NCBI GenBank assembly: GCA_002403905.1
Contig: DHIR01000110.1
Coordinates: 12,503 to 45,312, forward strand
Source of the DNA: Mucilaginibacter sp. UBA4741
GTDB taxonomy: Bacteria; Bacteroidota; Bacteroidia; Sphingobacteriales; Sphingobacteriaceae
Reading direction: 5' to 3'
Length of the DNA: 32,810 nucleotides
Both the position numbers and the translations under genes were made by a program. The notes under the pieces are model-generated. The model was not told the DNA's origin. It saw only the letters and a program-made list of their open reading frames with translations, and did no database searches. Positions 31,143 through 32,810 of the stretch are shown here, one piece after another (position 1 is the first letter of the stretch; each line of letters begins with the position of its first letter).

Positions 31143-32810
31143 ATGAAAATAAAAGCATCCTATTTTATTCTTCCGTTAGCGTTAAGCGCTTTGACTAAAA
31201 ATATCGCGCTTGCCCAAACTATCTCTATAGAAACCAATAAAAATGCATTGGTCTTACTAGCTGATAAAAAGCATGATCTAAACACCGTGTACTTTGGCCC
31301 CAAACTGGCCGATAGTAAAGAGTATGCTAATATTGATGCCGTATATGGCAAAGACAAGGACTATAGCGGCCAAATGGCATCGGCATATACCCCGGCGGGT
31401 TCTCGTAATTTATTGGAACCGGCCATACAGGTTATTCATGCTGATGGCAATTACTCGCTCGATCTGCAATATGTAAGCTCTAAAGTAGAGCATATCAGCG
31501 ATGATATAACCTTAACCAGTATTGTATTAAAGGACCCGGCTTATAATTTTGAGGTTACTTTGTTCTATAAAGCTTACTTTAAAGACGATGTAATTGAACA
31601 ATGGAGCAACATCCGCCATAGTGAAAAAGGTGAGGTAACGCTGGTAAAATTTGCATCGGCTAATTTGTATTTAAAAGCTCCTGCCTTTTGGTTAACCCAA
31701 TACCATGGCGACTGGGCCAAAGAAATGCGCCCCGAAGAAACGCAAATTACACACGGCATTAAAACATTAGACACCAAGTTGGGCACACGCGCTAACCTGT
31801 TCCAGCCATCTGTTTTTATGGTATCGTTAGATAAGCCTGCGACCGAGGATGACGGCACCGTAATGTATGGCGGCCTGGAGTGGAGCGGTAATTTCCGCAC
31901 GGACCTGGAGCTTGACCCCGAGAATAATTTACGCATCATATCAGGTATTAATAATTATGCATCGCCATACCAGTTAAAACCTAACGAGGATTTTGTTACC
32001 CCGGCTTTTTGGTACACCTTATCAAGAAACGGCAAGGGCGAAGCCAGCCGTAACGTACAACACTGGGCCCGCAATTACAAAATATTAGATGGCAAAGGCA
32101 GCCGCTTAACCTTGTTGAACAATTGGGAAAGCACCTTTTTTGATTTTGATGAAACCAAACTAGCTGCTTTACTAAAAGACACCAAAAAATTAGGTGTTGA
32201 TTTGTTTTTGCTGGATGATGGCTGGTTCGGTAACAAATATCCCCGCAGCGGCGATCATACCGCCCTTGGTGACTGGGAGGAAACTAAAACTAAATTGCCA
32301 AATGGCATTGCATCGCTGGTTAAGGGCGCGCAGGATAATGGCGTAAAGTTTGGTATCTGGATAGAACCCGAAATGGTAAGCCCTAAAAGCGAACTTTATG
32401 AGAAACACCCGGATTGGGTTATTAAGCAACCTAAACGCGATGAGTATTACTATCGCAACCAATTGGTGCTTGATCTAAGCAACCCGGCAGTACAGGATTT
32501 TGTTTATGGCATAGTTGATAACCTGTTTACCAAAAACCCTGCCCTGGCTTATATTAAATGGGATTGTAACGCGGTAATCTATAATGCATATTCGACACAC
32601 CTTAAAAATCAGTCACAGTTTTATGTTGATTATGTAAGGGGATTGTATAAAGTACTGGAGCGTATTCGCGCTAAATATCCTAAGGTGCCCATGATGTTAT
32701 GCTCGGGTGGTGGTGGCCGGGTTGATTATGCGGCCCTGAAATACTTTACCGAATTTTGGCCGAGCGACAATACCGACCCATTAGAGCGTGTATTTATACA
32801 GTGGGAATAC
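31143..32810 (+). CDS. Glycoside hydrolase family 36 alpha-galactosidase, cut off by the window end
   Basis: The frame runs from the ATG at 31143 to the last base without a stop: 556 codons of a protein usually about 730 long. A signal peptide is present (ASYFILPLALSALTKNIALAQ), so it is exported. An N-terminal sandwich is followed by the barrel with LLDDGWFGNKY and FGIWIEPEMVSPKSELYEKHP. The nucleophile is Asp474 in YIKWDCNAV and the acid/base is Asp542 in FWPSDNTDPLER. Both are standard GH36 motifs, with the spacing of Geobacillus AgaA within two residues. It should release terminal alpha-galactose. It lies 62 bp after GH95 and probably shares its transcript. Missing C-terminus: about 170 residues. 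Confidence 0.93.
   Translation, partial: MKIKASYFILPLALSALTKNIALAQTISIETNKNALVLLADKKHDLNTVYFGPKLADSKEYANIDAVYGKDKDYSGQMASAYTPAGSRNLLEPAIQVIHADGNYSLDLQYVSSKVEHISDDITLTSIVLKDPAYNFEVTLFYKAYFKDDVIEQWSNIRHSEKGEVTLVKFASANLYLKAPAFWLTQYHGDWAKEMRPEETQITHGIKTLDTKLGTRANLFQPSVFMVSLDKPATEDDGTVMYGGLEWSGNFRTDLELDPENNLRIISGINNYASPYQLKPNEDFVTPAFWYTLSRNGKGEASRNVQHWARNYKILDGKGSRLTLLNNWESTFFDFDETKLAALLKDTKKLGVDLFLLDDGWFGNKYPRSGDHTALGDWEETKTKLPNGIASLVKGAQDNGVKFGIWIEPEMVSPKSELYEKHPDWVIKQPKRDEYYYRNQLVLDLSNPAVQDFVYGIVDNLFTKNPALAYIKWDCNAVIYNAYSTHLKNQSQFYVDYVRGLYKVLERIRAKYPKVPMMLCSGGGGRVDYAALKYFTEFWPSDNTDPLERVFIQWEY

Overview
The window looks like chromosomal DNA of a Bacteroidota bacterium, most probably a Sphingobacteriaceae member close to Mucilaginibacter or Pedobacter. 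This rests on gene content (GH92, GH95 and GH97 hydrolases, a DUF5107-TPR protein, a bacterial GH3 protein beside lptB), on the near absence of Shine-Dalgarno sequences, and on several promoters with the Bacteroidota -7 element TAnnTTTG. No rRNA, tRNA, CRISPR array, insertion sequence or phage gene was found. The organism assignment is inference.

Left part (1-9500) is mostly housekeeping. On the minus strand lie a B12-binding mutase subunit plus enoyl-CoA hydratase pair (84-1298), then recJ, lptB and a GH3-family protein (1619-5655). A metallo-beta-lactamase-fold hydrolase (plus strand) and a stand-alone response regulator (minus strand) converge on a strong bidirectional terminator. Then come plus-strand MerC-like, Fur/Zur-like, cell-wall amidase and small hypothetical genes. 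The gaps hold several palindromic repeats: a mosaic of small hairpins at 1422-1618, an imperfect palindrome at 5688-5758 and a 160-bp MITE-like element at 7685-7845.

Right part (9500-32810) is one carbohydrate-utilisation locus of four transcription units. Unit A (minus, 18259 to 9509) encodes GH92, a class I aldolase, a Gfo/Idh/MocA oxidoreductase, a D-lyxose/D-mannose isomerase-type cupin, a PfkB kinase and a FAD/Fe-S 2-hydroxyacid dehydrogenase. Its promoter has a perfect 14-bp GntR/HutC-type palindrome over the -33 element, and a divergent GntR/HutC gene lies next to it. Unit B (minus, 27525 to 19142) encodes aldose 1-epimerase, GH97, a sugar-porter MFS protein, a DUF5107-TPR protein and a HAD phosphatase. 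A divergent AraC regulator is followed by unit C (plus): GH95 and a GH36 alpha-galactosidase that runs off the window end. Units B and C each carry the same 21-bp-spaced direct repeat (ATGGACA type) at the same distance from their start codons, so the AraC protein probably controls both.

Together the secreted GH92, GH95, GH97 and GH36 enzymes would strip terminal alpha-linked sugars. The epimerase and MFS carrier would feed monosaccharide to a cytosolic isomerase, kinase, aldolase and dehydrogenase route whose substrate I cannot name. This route, its two regulators and the DUF5107-TPR protein are the best candidate here for an undescribed system. No SusC/SusD pair is visible; it may lie beyond 32810 or be absent.
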